Of a stretch of 64,000 nt of DNA, positions 57,234 through 64,000 are shown piece by piece. The notes beneath the pieces were generated by a model. That model searched no databases. It had not been told where the DNA came from and was given only the letters and a program-made list of their open reading frames with translations. The DNA comes from Microbispora siamensis (GTDB lineage Bacteria; Actinomycetota; Actinomycetes; Streptosporangiales; Streptosporangiaceae), in NCBI RefSeq assembly GCF_016863095.1, contig NZ_BOOF01000033.1, forward strand, positions 93,605 through 157,604, read 5' to 3'. The position numbers and the translations under genes were made by a program. Numbering within the stretch: position 1 is the first letter of the stretch; every line of letters starts with the position of its first letter.

Positions 57234-60062
57234 CTATCGCTCCGAGGTCGTCATCGGTGTCGGGGCAGGGGCCATCGGGGCGAGGCTGAGGCCGGCGAGC
57301 ACGGCCCTGCCGCGCTCGGCATGGTCGCCCCCGGCGAGCACCAGGGTCCGCGCGTACTGGTAGGGGCAGCCGGCGGCGCCGAACGCGTCCACCGTGGCGA
57401 GCAGCACCTCCTGGTCGTCGTCGAGCAGGGCTTCTGCTCGTTCCACGATGGCGCCGGCGACCGGGTTGCCGGCCACGACGGCCCGGGCCTCGGCCAGCCG
57501 GTCGCGACTGTCGGGCCTCCCGGCCAGCACGGCGGCCTCGGCGCGCAGCGCGACATACCAGTGGAGCCAGATCCAGGTGACCCACTTCCACACGTGCCCG
57601 GGCTCGGGGGCCATCCGCTCCAGCGCCTCCGGTGCCTGCCCGTGGTGCAGCAGAAGCATCGCGTCGAAGACCGCCCCATAGCCGTAAGTGTGCTCCGGTG
57701 TGGTGCCGAGCTGGTCCAGGACCTCCTGCCATTCGCGCCGGGCGTCATGGTCGTCGCGGAGGCCGTGGATCATCGCCACACCGGTCGCCGCCGGGCGGAG
57801 GAACGACCGGGCGGGGCTGCCCGCCCGCCGCCACGCATCGAGGAACCGGACGCTGCCGGTGAGCACCTCGTCGACGTTGCCCGCCAGCGCATCGACCATC
57901 AGCAGCCGACACGTGGCGCGGTGACCGACCTCCGCCAGCGACGGATGGTCGGCCAGTTGCCGTGCCCACCGGCGGGCGCCCGGCACATCCCCCGCGCCGA
58001 GGCCGGCCTCGGTGGCCATACTCAGCGCATCGATCAGCTCGTGGGTGCCCGCCGGCGAGATCGGCATGGACGAGAGGAGCATGATCCGGCGCCGGGCCGT
58101 GGCCGCGGCGGCGAACGTGTCGCCGGCCCAGCTCTGAGCGCCGGTGAGCGCGTCGAGTGCGGCCGATTCGGCGAGCGGGTTGCCGGTCCGGCGGGCGAGC
58201 TCGACCGCCCGCTCGGCGCGCGCGATCGTCTCCGGCACGGCGTTGCCGGGCGGGCCCTGGGCGGCACCGAACGCGTCGGCGAGCACCCCGGCCTCGGCCA
58301 GTGCCACCGCGGCCTGCGCAGCCGGATCGTCGCCGGCCAGCTCCCGCGCCTCGCTGATCAGTGCGAGCGCCTCCTCCCGGGGCGGGATCCGCACGAACAA
58401 GGTCGAGAACCGGAACGCGGTGGTGGCGGCGGTCGCCAGGTCAGCGGCGGCCCCGGCGGTGTCGCCGGCCCTGCGGGCGGCGTCCGCGGACGCGCGGTGC
58501 AGGCGGTACACGTCATCACCGACCGTCCGGCAGCCGGCCACGGCCGCGGCCTGCCGGAGCATCGACGCGGTGGCGGCGGGGTCGATCGCGAGCGCGGCCG
58601 CCTGCTCATAGCGCCGCTGGGACTCGCCGGTCAGGTTACGGGTATAGGTCAGCTCCGCCAGGTGCCGGGCGAGATCGTACGCGTCCGTGCGCTGCTCCGG
58701 CTGGCCGGCCGCCCACGCCAGGGCCGCGCGAAGATCGTCCGCGACCAGGTCGAACCGGGCCCGCCAATCCTCTCGTACCACTGCCAGGCCGGTGGCCTTG
58801 GCCAGGCACCAGCGAAGGTGCCGGGATCGGGCGTCGACCAGCTCACCGGCCTCGGCCAGCCGTTCCGTCCCGTACTGGCGGATCGTCTCCAGCGCCCGGT
58901 ATTCCGTACCGCCCGGGGACGCCGTCACCACCAGCAGGCTCTGTTCGGCGAGGCGGGCCAGTCCGTCGGCGATGAGGCCTTCGTCGGCCATGCCTTCCTC
59001 GATCCCGGCCACCTCCGCCGCCGCGGCAGCGGTGAACGGCGCAGCGAACACCGACACCCGGCGCAGCAGCGCCCGGTCGGCCGGCTCCAGCAGGGCGTGG
59101 CTCCAGTCGAGCGCAGCCCGTACCGAACGGTGCCGCTCATCGGCGCGGGAGCCGCCGGTGAGCATCCGGAGCGGGTGGGACAGTGCGATGGTGATGCCGT
59201 CGAGCCCGAGCGTGGGATATCGGGCGGCGGCCAGCTCGATCGCCAGGGCCATTCCGTCCAGCCGCGCACAGATCGCGGCGACCTGGTCGTACAGCGGAGG
59301 ATCGAGCGGCCAGCCGACCGCCGCCGCCCGCTCCATGAACAACGCGACCGCGTCCGACTCTCCATCGACGGCCAGCGACAGCGGCGGGACCGCATACACC
59401 CGTTCGAACGGCACCATCAGCCGTGCCCGGCTGGTCGCCAGCACCGTCAACCGAGGGCACCTCGCCAGCAGCCGCTCGATGAGCAGGGCCACCCCGTGCA
59501 CCACCTGCTCGCAGTTGTCCAGCACCAGCAGCGCATGACGGTCGGCCAGCGCGGCGACCACGGACTCGGTCATGTCGCGCCCGGGCTGCTCACCCAGGCC
59601 GAGCGCCCCGGCGACCGCAGTCGCGGTCATGTCCGGATCGGTGACCGGGACGAGGTCGACGAACCACACCCCGTCGGCGTACTCGCCGGCCGCCTCCGCG
59701 GCCACGGCCAGCGCGAGCCGGGTCTTGCCCACTCCGCCGGGACCGACCGCGGTCACCTGACGGTGCGCTTTGATCATCTCGGCCAGCTCGGTCCGCTCGC
59801 TCACCCGGCCGACGAACGAGGTCAGCGGGGCCGGCAGAACCGGTGCGCGGTGTGACGGGGCGGCGCCGGCCGACGTGGGCGCGCGCCGGGCGAGCGCCCG
59901 CCGATCCTGCACCTCCAGCTTGCGCAGCAGGGAGGAGACGTGACTCTCGACGGTACGCACCGAGATGAACAGCCGGGCCGCGATCTCGGCGTTGCTGAGA
60001 CGGGCTCCGACCAGTTCCAGCACCTCGGCTTCCCGAGGCGAGATCTCCACTCCTGTCACCAC
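57234..60062 (-). CDS. LuxR-HTH / NB-ARC-type ATPase regulator (large, N-terminal HTH)
   Basis: About 942 residues. The LuxR HTH is at the very N-terminus: EISPREAEVLELVGARLSNAEIAARLFISVRTVESHVSSLLRKLEV. Then come an AAA/NB-ARC ATPase (Walker A TAVGPGGVGKTRLALAVA, Walker B HALLVLDNCEQV, TVLATSRARLM, AAICARLDGMALAIELAAAR) and a C-terminal TPR-like helical array of about 500 residues. This is the inverse of the usual LAL order, where the HTH is C-terminal, but such N-terminal-HTH proteins occur in actinomycetes. The start is one of two adjacent GTGs (60062, 60059). Divergent from two glyoxalase-fold genes, possible targets. Confidence 0.9.
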   Translation of the reverse strand: MVTGVEISPREAEVLELVGARLSNAEIAARLFISVRTVESHVSSLLRKLEVQDRRALARRAPTSAGAAPSHRAPVLPAPLTSFVGRVSERTELAEMIKAHRQVTAVGPGGVGKTRLALAVAAEAAGEYADGVWFVDLVPVTDPDMTATAVAGALGLGEQPGRDMTESVVAALADRHALLVLDNCEQVVHGVALLIERLLARCPRLTVLATSRARLMVPFERVYAVPPLSLAVDGESDAVALFMERAAAVGWPLDPPLYDQVAAICARLDGMALAIELAAARYPTLGLDGITIALSHPLRMLTGGSRADERHRSVRAALDWSHALLEPADRALLRRVSVFAAPFTAAAAAEVAGIEEGMADEGLIADGLARLAEQSLLVVTASPGGTEYRALETIRQYGTERLAEAGELVDARSRHLRWCLAKATGLAVVREDWRARFDLVADDLRAALAWAAGQPEQRTDAYDLARHLAELTYTRNLTGESQRRYEQAAALAIDPAATASMLRQAAAVAGCRTVGDDVYRLHRASADAARRAGDTAGAAADLATAATTAFRFSTLFVRIPPREEALALISEARELAGDDPAAQAAVALAEAGVLADAFGAAQGPPGNAVPETIARAERAVELARRTGNPLAESAALDALTGAQSWAGDTFAAAATARRRIMLLSSMPISPAGTHELIDALSMATEAGLGAGDVPGARRWARQLADHPSLAEVGHRATCRLLMVDALAGNVDEVLTGSVRFLDAWRRAGSPARSFLRPAATGVAMIHGLRDDHDARREWQEVLDQLGTTPEHTYGYGAVFDAMLLLHHGQAPEALERMAPEPGHVWKWVTWIWLHWYVALRAEAAVLAGRPDSRDRLAEARAVVAGNPVAGAIVERAEALLDDDQEVLLATVDAFGAAGCPYQYARTLVLAGGDHAERGRAVLAGLSLAPMAPAPTPMTTSER

Positions 60063-60216
60063 TGTCCCATTTTGCCGTATCCCCCTCACGAGCGATCCGC
60101 GCCGCCGATCCGTGGCCGGTTCCGTGGTCACCACGGATGCCGGCCGGCCTGACCGGGCGAAAAGCTGGGGTCACGCGAACGGCGGGTCGATGCGACCCAC
60201 GACGACAGGAGTGACC

Positions 60217-60573
60217 ATGACCGGCTCTTCCACCCAGGGCATCAGGACCGTGCTGCATCCCGTGTCCGACCTGGCGAAGGCCAAGGCGGTGTACGCGGCC
60301 CTGCTCGGCGTCCCGCCGCAGACCGACTCGTCCTACTACGTCGGCTTCGATGCCGAGGGCCAGCACATCGGGCTGGTGCCGGGCGCTGGACCGCGGGGCA
60401 TGACCTCGCCGGTGGCCTACTGGCACGTGCCGGACATCGAGGCGAAGCTGGCCGAGCTGATCGCCGCTGGGGCCGTCGTGAAGGAGGCCGCGCACGAGGT
60501 CGGCGGCGGCCGCCTGGTGGCCACCGTCACCGACCCCGACGGCAACGTCCTCGGCCTCCTGCAGGACCGTTGA
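60217..60573 (+). CDS. VOC family protein (glyoxalase-like)
   Basis: 118-residue glyoxalase/bleomycin-resistance-fold protein: GIRTVLHPVSDLAKAKAVYAALLGVPPQTDSSYYVGFDAEGQHIGL, VAYWHVPDIEAKLAELIAAGAVV and VATVTDPDGNVLGLLQDR. Single domain, acting as a dimer; substrate unknown. AGGAG precedes ATG 60217. The frame is open upstream, but there it runs over the LuxR gene. Probably co-transcribed with the next VOC gene after 79 nt. Confidence 0.88.
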   Translation: MTGSSTQGIRTVLHPVSDLAKAKAVYAALLGVPPQTDSSYYVGFDAEGQHIGLVPGAGPRGMTSPVAYWHVPDIEAKLAELIAAGAVVKEAAHEVGGGRLVATVTDPDGNVLGLLQDR

Positions 60574-60652
60574 GCGCCCCCCGCCCCTACCGCGTCCGTC
60601 CCCCCACGGCGGCCGGCCCGACCACGAACCCACCTCGCCGAAAGGACCTGCC

Positions 60653-61264
60653 ATGACCTCCTTCGAATCCGTCATCCTCGAAGTTCCCGACCCCGCGACC
60701 GCGGACGCCTTCTACGAAGCCTTCGGTCTGGGCCCGTACGTGAACGTGCGCGCTTCGGATGCGCCGACGTCCGGTTTCCGTGGGTTCGCGCTGTCACTCG
60801 TGGTGTCCCAGCAGGCCGACGTCGACGCCCTCATCGGCGCCGCCCTCGACGCCGGCGCCACGACCCTGAAGCCGGCCACGAAGGGATTCTGGGGCTACGG
60901 CGGCGTCGTACGCGCGCCGGACGGGACGATCTGCAAGATCGCAACCTCGAACAAGAAGGACACCGGCCCCGCAACCCGGCACATCGACCAGGTCGCGCTC
61001 CTCTTGGGCGTGGCCGACGTCAAGGCGAGCAAGCGGTTCTACGTCGACCGCGGCCTGGCCGTGGCGAAGAGCTTCGGCGGCAAGTACGTCGAGTTCGACA
61101 CCCCGGCGTCGGCCGTCACGCTGGCGCTCTACCCACGCCGCGCCCTCGCCAAGGACACCGGCGTCTCCCAAGAGGGCGCTGGATCACACCGGATCGTGAT
61201 CGGCGGCGATGCCGGGCCCTTCACCGACCCCGACGGGTTCGTCTGGGAGGCCGCATCCGTCTGA
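60653..61264 (+). CDS. VOC family protein with two glyoxalase-like domains
   Basis: 203 residues with two related domains: FESVILEVPDPATADAFYEAFGLGPYVNV to GGVVRAPDGTICKIATS (first) and HIDQVALLLGVADVKASKRFYVDRGLAVAKSFGGKYVEF to GGDAGPFTDPDGFVWEAAS (second). Monomeric two-domain VOC proteins are common beside single-domain ones. Substrate unknown. AAAGGAC precedes the ATG. Confidence 0.85.
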   Translation: MTSFESVILEVPDPATADAFYEAFGLGPYVNVRASDAPTSGFRGFALSLVVSQQADVDALIGAALDAGATTLKPATKGFWGYGGVVRAPDGTICKIATSNKKDTGPATRHIDQVALLLGVADVKASKRFYVDRGLAVAKSFGGKYVEFDTPASAVTLALYPRRALAKDTGVSQEGAGSHRIVIGGDAGPFTDPDGFVWEAASV

Positions 61265-61344
61265 GGCGGGCGACCGGCCCGCGTACGGCCTTCGCGCGCG
61301 ACATGCCCCGGCGAACCCTGTGGCCCGCACGCGCCGCGGCTTGA

Positions 61345-62256
61345 CTACCCGGCGGGGTGTTCCTCGATGGGGCCGGCCTCCGCCAGGGCCCGTGCGAAGG
61401 CGCGCACCCGGGCGGTCTCGTGGTCGCGATGCCAGACCAGCCCCAACGTGGAGTCCGGCAGACCGGTCACCGGAACGAAGGTCAGCGCGCGGCGGCCGTG
61501 GTACTCCGCGGTGGGCTCGCACAGCAGCATCGCGCCCCGGCCCGCCGCCACCAGTGTGAGCCCTTCCTGCAGCGTGCCGACCCTCGGACCGGCACCGATC
61601 GGACGTCCCTGCGGGGTGGCGGCGGGCGCGACGGCGGAGCGCCAGTATGCCGGCGCCGGGCTGTCCACTCCGATCAGCTCGCACCCGGCCAGCTCCTCCG
61701 CCTGGAGGAAGGAGCGGCTCGCGAAGGCATGGCCCGCCGAGACGGCGAGCGTCTGCGGCTGCCGCGAGAAGACCGCCCCCACCACCAGATCGTCCTCCAG
61801 GACCGGCGTCAGGACGACCGCCAGGTCCGCCTCACCTCGCCGCAGGGCGCCGAACGGGTCGCGCAGCGGCACCTCCACCAGTTCGGCGGCACAGCGGGGA
61901 TGCCGCCGCTCGAACAGGGCCACGGCGCTCATCACGTGGTCGTTGACGGCGCCCTGGAAGCCGATCCGCAGTGAGCCGTCCACGTCGCGGGCGCTCGTGC
62001 GCGCGTCGTCGACGGCGGCGCGCAGGCCGTCGTACGCGGGTCGCAGGCCGGCCAGGAAGCGCTCACCGAGCGGGGTGAGCCGGACCCGGCGGCTGGTGCG
62101 CTCGACCAGCCGGGCGCCGATCCGGCTTTCCAGCGCGCGCAGCAGCTGGCTGACCCTGCTCTGTGAGATGTACAGCCGTTCCCCCGTACGCCCGAAGTGC
62201 AACTCCTCGGCGAGCACGAGGAAACACTCCAGCTCGCGCATTTCCAGGCCGCTCAT
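61345..62256 (-). CDS. LysR family transcriptional regulator
   Basis: 303 residues: MRELECFLVLAEELHFGRTGERLYISQSRVSQLLRALESRIGARLVERTSRRVRLTPLGERFLAGLRPAY is the winged helix, followed by a periplasmic-binding-protein-like effector domain (GSLRIGFQGAVNDHVMSAVALFERRHPRC...). ATG 62256 has GAGAGG upstream; ATG 62241 is an alternative. Divergent from an MFS transporter, with 84 bp between starts, and likely to control it. Confidence 0.92.
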   Translation of the reverse strand: MSGLEMRELECFLVLAEELHFGRTGERLYISQSRVSQLLRALESRIGARLVERTSRRVRLTPLGERFLAGLRPAYDGLRAAVDDARTSARDVDGSLRIGFQGAVNDHVMSAVALFERRHPRCAAELVEVPLRDPFGALRRGEADLAVVLTPVLEDDLVVGAVFSRQPQTLAVSAGHAFASRSFLQAEELAGCELIGVDSPAPAYWRSAVAPAATPQGRPIGAGPRVGTLQEGLTLVAAGRGAMLLCEPTAEYHGRRALTFVPVTGLPDSTLGLVWHRDHETARVRAFARALAEAGPIEEHPAG

Positions 62257-62340
62257 ATCCGGGCCGCCTCTCCTTTCGCGACGTCACGATCAGGGCCCCG
62301 GACGCCGGACCGGTCATCGATGAGCCCGGCTGATCGAAGG

Positions 62341-63585
62341 ATGAGAGAACGGCCGTTGTTCCCGACGAGCCCTCCCCGGTTGCCTGGAGCGGTGACGGAA
62401 ACACTACGGGAGATCGTCCCTGGGAGATCTTCGCTGCGCGGCTGGGCGGGCGTCTTCGCCGTGGCCACCGCGACGTTCACGGTCGTGACCTCCGAGATGC
62501 TGCCGGTGGGAATGCTCACCCCGATCGGCCGGACGTTGCGGATCGGCGAGGGGACGGCCGGGCTGACGTTGACGGTCACCGGGCTGGTGGCCGCGGTGGC
62601 GGCGCCGCTGATCACTCCCGCCGCCGGACGGCTGGACCGGCGGGTGCTGCTGTGGGCGTTGATGCTGCTGCTCGCGGTGGGCGACTTCATGGCCGCGGTG
62701 GCAGACGATTTCGCCGTCATGATGGCGGGACGGGTGCTGATCGGCCTGGCCATGGGCGGCGTCTGGCCGGTCGCCGCGTCGCTGGCGCCCCGGCTGCTGC
62801 CCGCGAGGTCGGCGGGGACCGGCACCGCCCTCGTCTTCAGCGGAGTCGCCGTCGCGTCGGTCCTCGGCGTGCCGGCCGGAACGTCTCTGGGCCAGGTCGC
62901 GGGGTGGCGTACGGCGTTCGCCGCGGCCGGGCTGGTGTCGGTGGTCGTGGCCTTCGCGCTGGCGGCCCTGCTGCCCCGGATGCTGGCCGAGCGACCGGTG
63001 CGGCTGGGCGCGCTGGCGCGGCTGGCGGGGGAGCGGGAGGTGCGCACGGGCCTGGTCGCGACCGCGCTGCTGGTCACCGGGCACTTCGCCGCCTACACCT
63101 ATGTCCGGCCCGTGCTGGAGCGGATCTCGGGCGTGGACGGCGGTCTGATCGGCGCGCTGCTGCTCGCCTACGGTGTGGCGGGGGTCGTCGGCAACTTCGC
63201 GGGCGGCGCGGGGGCGGCACGGTCGCCGCGCAGGACTCTGCCGATCATCTGCGCGGCACTCGCGGCCACCGTCCTGCTCGTCCCGGAACTCGGCCGTACG
63301 CCGGCGTCCGGCGCGGCGCTGCTGGTGCTGTGGGGTCTGGCGTACGGGGGCGTGTCGGTGACCACGCAGGCGTGGCTGTCGGCCGCCGCGTGTCAGGCCC
63401 GCGAGGCGGCGTCCGCCCTGTTCGTCGGGGTGTTCAACGCGGCGATCGCGTTCGGGGCGCTGGTGGGCGGACGTACGGCGGAGGCGCTGGGGATCGCACC
63501 GGTCATGTGGGTGGCGGGTGCGCTGGCCGCGGCGGCCCTGCTCGCCGTCCTCCCCAGGTCGGGCACGACGGCGCGCCGCAGGTGA
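62341..63585 (+). CDS. MFS transporter (AraJ/DHA1-like, 12 TM)
   Basis: 414 residues with about 12 helices: GVFAVATATFTVVTSEMLPVGMLTPIGRTL (TM1), LTLTVTGLVAAVAAPLITPAAGRLDRRVLLWALMLLLAVGDFMAAV with motif A-like RLDRR, MMAGRVLIGLAMGGVWPVAASLAPRLLP, GVPAGTSLGQVAGWRTAFAAAGL, and a C-terminal half ending VMWVAGALAAAALLAVLP. AraJ/YdhP-type sugar or drug efflux. The start is uncertain: ATG 62341 or GTG 62392. It is the gene immediately before rpoB, an unusual neighbour. Confidence 0.9.
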   Translation: MRERPLFPTSPPRLPGAVTETLREIVPGRSSLRGWAGVFAVATATFTVVTSEMLPVGMLTPIGRTLRIGEGTAGLTLTVTGLVAAVAAPLITPAAGRLDRRVLLWALMLLLAVGDFMAAVADDFAVMMAGRVLIGLAMGGVWPVAASLAPRLLPARSAGTGTALVFSGVAVASVLGVPAGTSLGQVAGWRTAFAAAGLVSVVVAFALAALLPRMLAERPVRLGALARLAGEREVRTGLVATALLVTGHFAAYTYVRPVLERISGVDGGLIGALLLAYGVAGVVGNFAGGAGAARSPRRTLPIICAALAATVLLVPELGRTPASGAALLVLWGLAYGGVSVTTQAWLSAAACQAREAASALFVGVFNAAIAFGALVGGRTAEALGIAPVMWVAGALAAAALLAVLPRSGTTARRR

Positions 63586-63679
63586 GCGGCCGATGGGATT
63601 TTCGCGAGTGCGGCTTGACGATTTCCACGCGGGCGTGCGATTCTGATTACGGGATAGAGGTTGACAATTCCGATAAGTG

Positions 63680-63709
63680 TGGACATTCGTTTGCAGTTTG
63701 CTTTATGCT
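63680..63709 (+). promoter_or_regulatory. Putative rpoB promoter region
   Basis: The 224 bp between the MFS stop and rpoB become AT-rich around 63640-63710. TGGACA (63680-63685) with an 18-bp spacer and TATGCT (63704-63709) is the best promoter match; a TTGACA at 63661 has no good -10 partner at the right distance. This would leave a leader of about 95 nt before the TTG start. Confidence 0.4.
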
Positions 63710-63809
63710 GCCCTTCCACGCTCGCCCTCGGCATCCCACTCCTTCTCCTCGACTGAGCTGTCGTCCGGCGTGCGCGTAGTCAGTCCGCGAGCCCTCGGAA
63801 GGACATCTG

Positions 63810-64000
63810 TTGGCAGCTTCGCCCCGCGCTTTCGCCGTACCCGCCGGTCCTCGCCGCGTCTCTTTCGCGCGCATCGAGGAGCCGCTCGAAGTGCCCGACC
63901 TTCTCGCCCTGCAGACCGAGTCCTTCGACTGGCTGGTGGGCAACGAGAGATGGAAGGGCCGGGTTGAGGCGGCTCGTCAGGCCGGGCGCAAGGACATTCC
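63810..64000 (+). CDS. rpoB: DNA-directed RNA polymerase beta subunit, N-terminal part
   Basis: Cut by the window end: 63 complete codons. The protein begins [20 protein letters not shown] and continues with [30 protein letters not shown] and [13 protein letters not shown], the conserved actinobacterial RpoB N-terminus. Start TTG 63810 is preceded by GGAAGGA at the right distance, as in other actinomycetes. RpoB is the catalytic beta subunit and the rifampicin target. Oddly, the upstream neighbour is an MFS gene instead of rplL (L7/L12), so this may be a relocated gene or a second rpoB copy. Confidence 0.95.
   Translation, partial: MAASPRAFAVPAGPRRVSFARIEEPLEVPDLLALQTESFDWLVGNERWKGRVEAARQAGRKDI

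Noticed and set aside
63661..63666. TTGACA as the -35 of the rpoB promoter
   Set aside because: At 16-18 bp downstream there is only CATTCG-like sequence, no acceptable -10. The TGGACA/TATGCT pair is slightly better, and neither is strong.
1..64000. tRNA, rRNA or CRISPR features
   Set aside because: No T-loop-like GGTTCGAATC segments with matching acceptor stems, no rRNA-like sequence and no regularly spaced repeats were found by reading both strands. A covariance-model search would be decisive.

Overview
The window is chromosomal DNA from a high-GC actinomycete, most likely of the Streptosporangiales (Nonomuraea/Streptosporangium/Microbispora type); this placement is an inference. It rests on the strong G/C third-position bias, frequent GTG starts, many apparently leaderless genes, the menaquinone genes, an Rv2578c-type radical SAM protein, a DUF3040 protein, a mycothiol-dependent-type enzyme and the form of the RpoB N-terminus. 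No rRNA, tRNA or CRISPR array was recognised.

Layout. 0-2 kb: end of menB and complete menD (menaquinone). 2-9 kb: DedA protein, DUF1203 protein, a beta-lactamase-fold hydrolase coupled to a PucR regulator, an autoregulated-looking SRPBCC/ArsR/SRPBCC operon with two matching 17-bp operators, and a TetR/SnoaL pair. 9-13 kb: a tightly overlapping four-gene operon (M19 dipeptidase, M20 deacylase, GNAT acyltransferase, NSAR/OSBS racemase) that reads as D- to L-amino-acid salvage. 13.2-18.8 kb: YigZ, then a scrambled island bracketed by a 22-bp direct repeat. It holds a Tn3 transposase fragment, an ImmA/IrrE-like peptidase with its membrane partner, a decayed IS701-type element ending at the stop codon of a secreted phospholipase A2, an XRE regulator and an MFS remnant. 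18.8-23.7 kb: isochorismate synthase, an SGNH hydrolase, a GntR regulator and leuA behind a leucine-rich leader peptide and attenuator-like hairpins.

23.9-36 kb: mostly regulator/target pairs (AraC with a DHFR-like reductase, GlxA with a cysteine hydrolase, CGNR protein divergent from a glyoxalase-fold protein, YafY divergent from an esterase), a BtrH-like protein, an ABC transporter plus two-component operon, and a GT4 glycosyltransferase. 36-45 kb: an accessory stretch with a methyltransferase, an erythromycin-esterase family protein, a Vat-like acetyltransferase, TetR, the Rv2578c protein, a 14-TM MFS pump with an XRE-cupin regulator, and another methyltransferase. 45-54.6 kb: a class B penicillin-binding protein, PlsC-type acyltransferase, several TetR/ArsR modules and a ruined glycosyltransferase gene. 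54.6-63.6 kb: MerR plus hydrolase, a mycothiol-dependent enzyme, a large LuxR-HTH/ATPase regulator, two glyoxalase-fold proteins and a LysR/MFS divergent pair.

The window ends in the first 63 codons of rpoB. The gene before it is an MFS transporter rather than rplJ-rplL. This is therefore either a displaced rpoB or a second copy, as known in Nonomuraea, and it is the observation I would check first. The next most interesting are the D-amino-acid salvage operon, the palindromic 21-bp bidirectional promoter at 28.96 kb and the repeat-bounded island.
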